Assembly (NCBI RefSeq): GCF_027111275.1
Contig: NZ_CP114286.1
Location: 5,132,501-5,196,500, forward strand
Source of the DNA: Flavobacterium luteolum
Lineage (GTDB): Bacteria > Bacteroidota > Bacteroidia > Flavobacteriales > Flavobacteriaceae
Reading direction: 5' to 3'
Length of the DNA: 64,000 nucleotides
Both the position numbers and the translations under genes were made by a program. Below are positions 63,636 through 64,000 of this stretch, one piece after another (position 1 is the stretch's first letter; every line of letters begins with the position of its first letter). The notes under the pieces are model-generated. The model had not been told where the DNA came from, searched no databases, and was given only the letters and a program-made list of their open reading frames with translations.

Positions 63636-64000
63636 ATGATTTTATTAACCAAACAAAAACCAACAAAAGATTGGCTCTCTTCTGAAAAATGGAAGATAAC
63701 CAAACTAACATCAGGAGCCTTACTAGCACTTACTTTACAAACTTCTTTTGCAGCAGAGTTAAAAGAGAGTAAATTCTCTAATAAACTGACTACTAATTTA
63801 GCTCTGACAAACAGCAAAAGCACATCTTTTGCCATAGAAAAACTAATAAAGGGAAAAGTAACTGGCTCACAAGGAGAACCGCTTCCTGGTGTAAACATTC
63901 TGGTAAAAGGAACAAAAATTACAGCTGTAACAGACTTTGACGGTAATTTTACTATTGAAGTTCCAGACTCCAACAGCATTCTTGTTTTTTCTTATACAGG
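63636..64000 (+). CDS. SusC-like TonB-dependent transporter, 5' part only
   Basis: The first 121 codons of a gene that continues past the window. From ATG at 63636: a charged N-terminal stretch (MILLTKQKPTKDWLSSEKWK), a hydrophobic signal segment (about 25-40, ending TSFAA), a ~25-residue linker, then a carboxypeptidase-regulatory-like domain with GKVTGSQGEPLPGVNILVKGT and DFDGNFTIEVP. This start of domain is diagnostic for SusC/RagA transporters. The signal region is preceded by a longer than usual charged N-terminus. Cargo may be a galactose-containing ligand (next to GH36) or peptides (shared regulon box). Confidence 0.87.
   Translation, partial: MILLTKQKPTKDWLSSEKWKITKLTSGALLALTLQTSFAAELKESKFSNKLTTNLALTNSKSTSFAIEKLIKGKVTGSQGEPLPGVNILVKGTKITAVTDFDGNFTIEVPDSNSILVFSYT

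Overview
The window is AT-rich, densely packed bacterial DNA, most likely from a Flavobacterium or a close relative in the Flavobacteriaceae. The evidence is a SusC/SusD pair, further TonB-dependent receptors with N-terminal carboxypeptidase-like domains, a type IX secretion C-terminal domain, LytTR/LytS and AraC regulators, TAnnTTTG promoter elements of the Bacteroidota type, and short intergenic inverted repeats. I saw no rRNA, tRNA, CRISPR array, prophage or insertion sequence.

Layout. 0-9.2 kb: an AraC/NAD(P)-binding/DUF1772 trio, a GNAT enzyme, a LytS/LytTR pair divergent from an outer-membrane barrel protein, and a TetR/SDR pair framed by two matching operators. 9.2-14.8 kb: a TIM-barrel protein, a lipoprotein and a PepSY/TonB-receptor iron-uptake pair. 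15-20.2 kb: fructokinase, bifunctional sucrose-phosphate synthase/phosphatase and a GH32-like protein. 20.5-22.3 kb: a Crp-like regulator, a CPBP protease and a hypothetical protein. 22.4-27.8 kb: a tightly coupled seven-gene biosynthetic operon (flavoprotein, methyltransferase, type III polyketide synthase, hot-dog dehydratase, ketosynthase, acyl carrier protein, phosphopantetheinyl transferase). 27.8-35.2 kb: mixed regulators, secreted or lipid-anchored enzymes and an MscS channel.

35.3-36.1 kb: a lone acetolactate-synthase small-subunit-like gene preceded by two tandem isoleucine-rich leader peptides, each followed by an intrinsic terminator.

38.3-60.2 kb: a locus that appears devoted to proline- and hydroxyproline-rich protein. 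It has secreted and periplasmic peptidases (S37, M43 with a sorting domain, DPP IV), two M24 Xaa-Pro peptidases, a SusC/SusD peptide importer, the full four-enzyme trans-4-hydroxyproline to 2-oxoglutarate pathway and an AraC regulator. A box close to TGATACTATATTACCC recurs at its divergent promoters, in several places as direct repeats 21 or 42 bp apart. The same 16 bp recurs upstream of a second SusC-like gene that runs off the right edge, next to a GH36 alpha-galactosidase. Together these suggest one regulon that cuts proline-rich glycoproteins, imports the peptides and burns the hydroxyproline.
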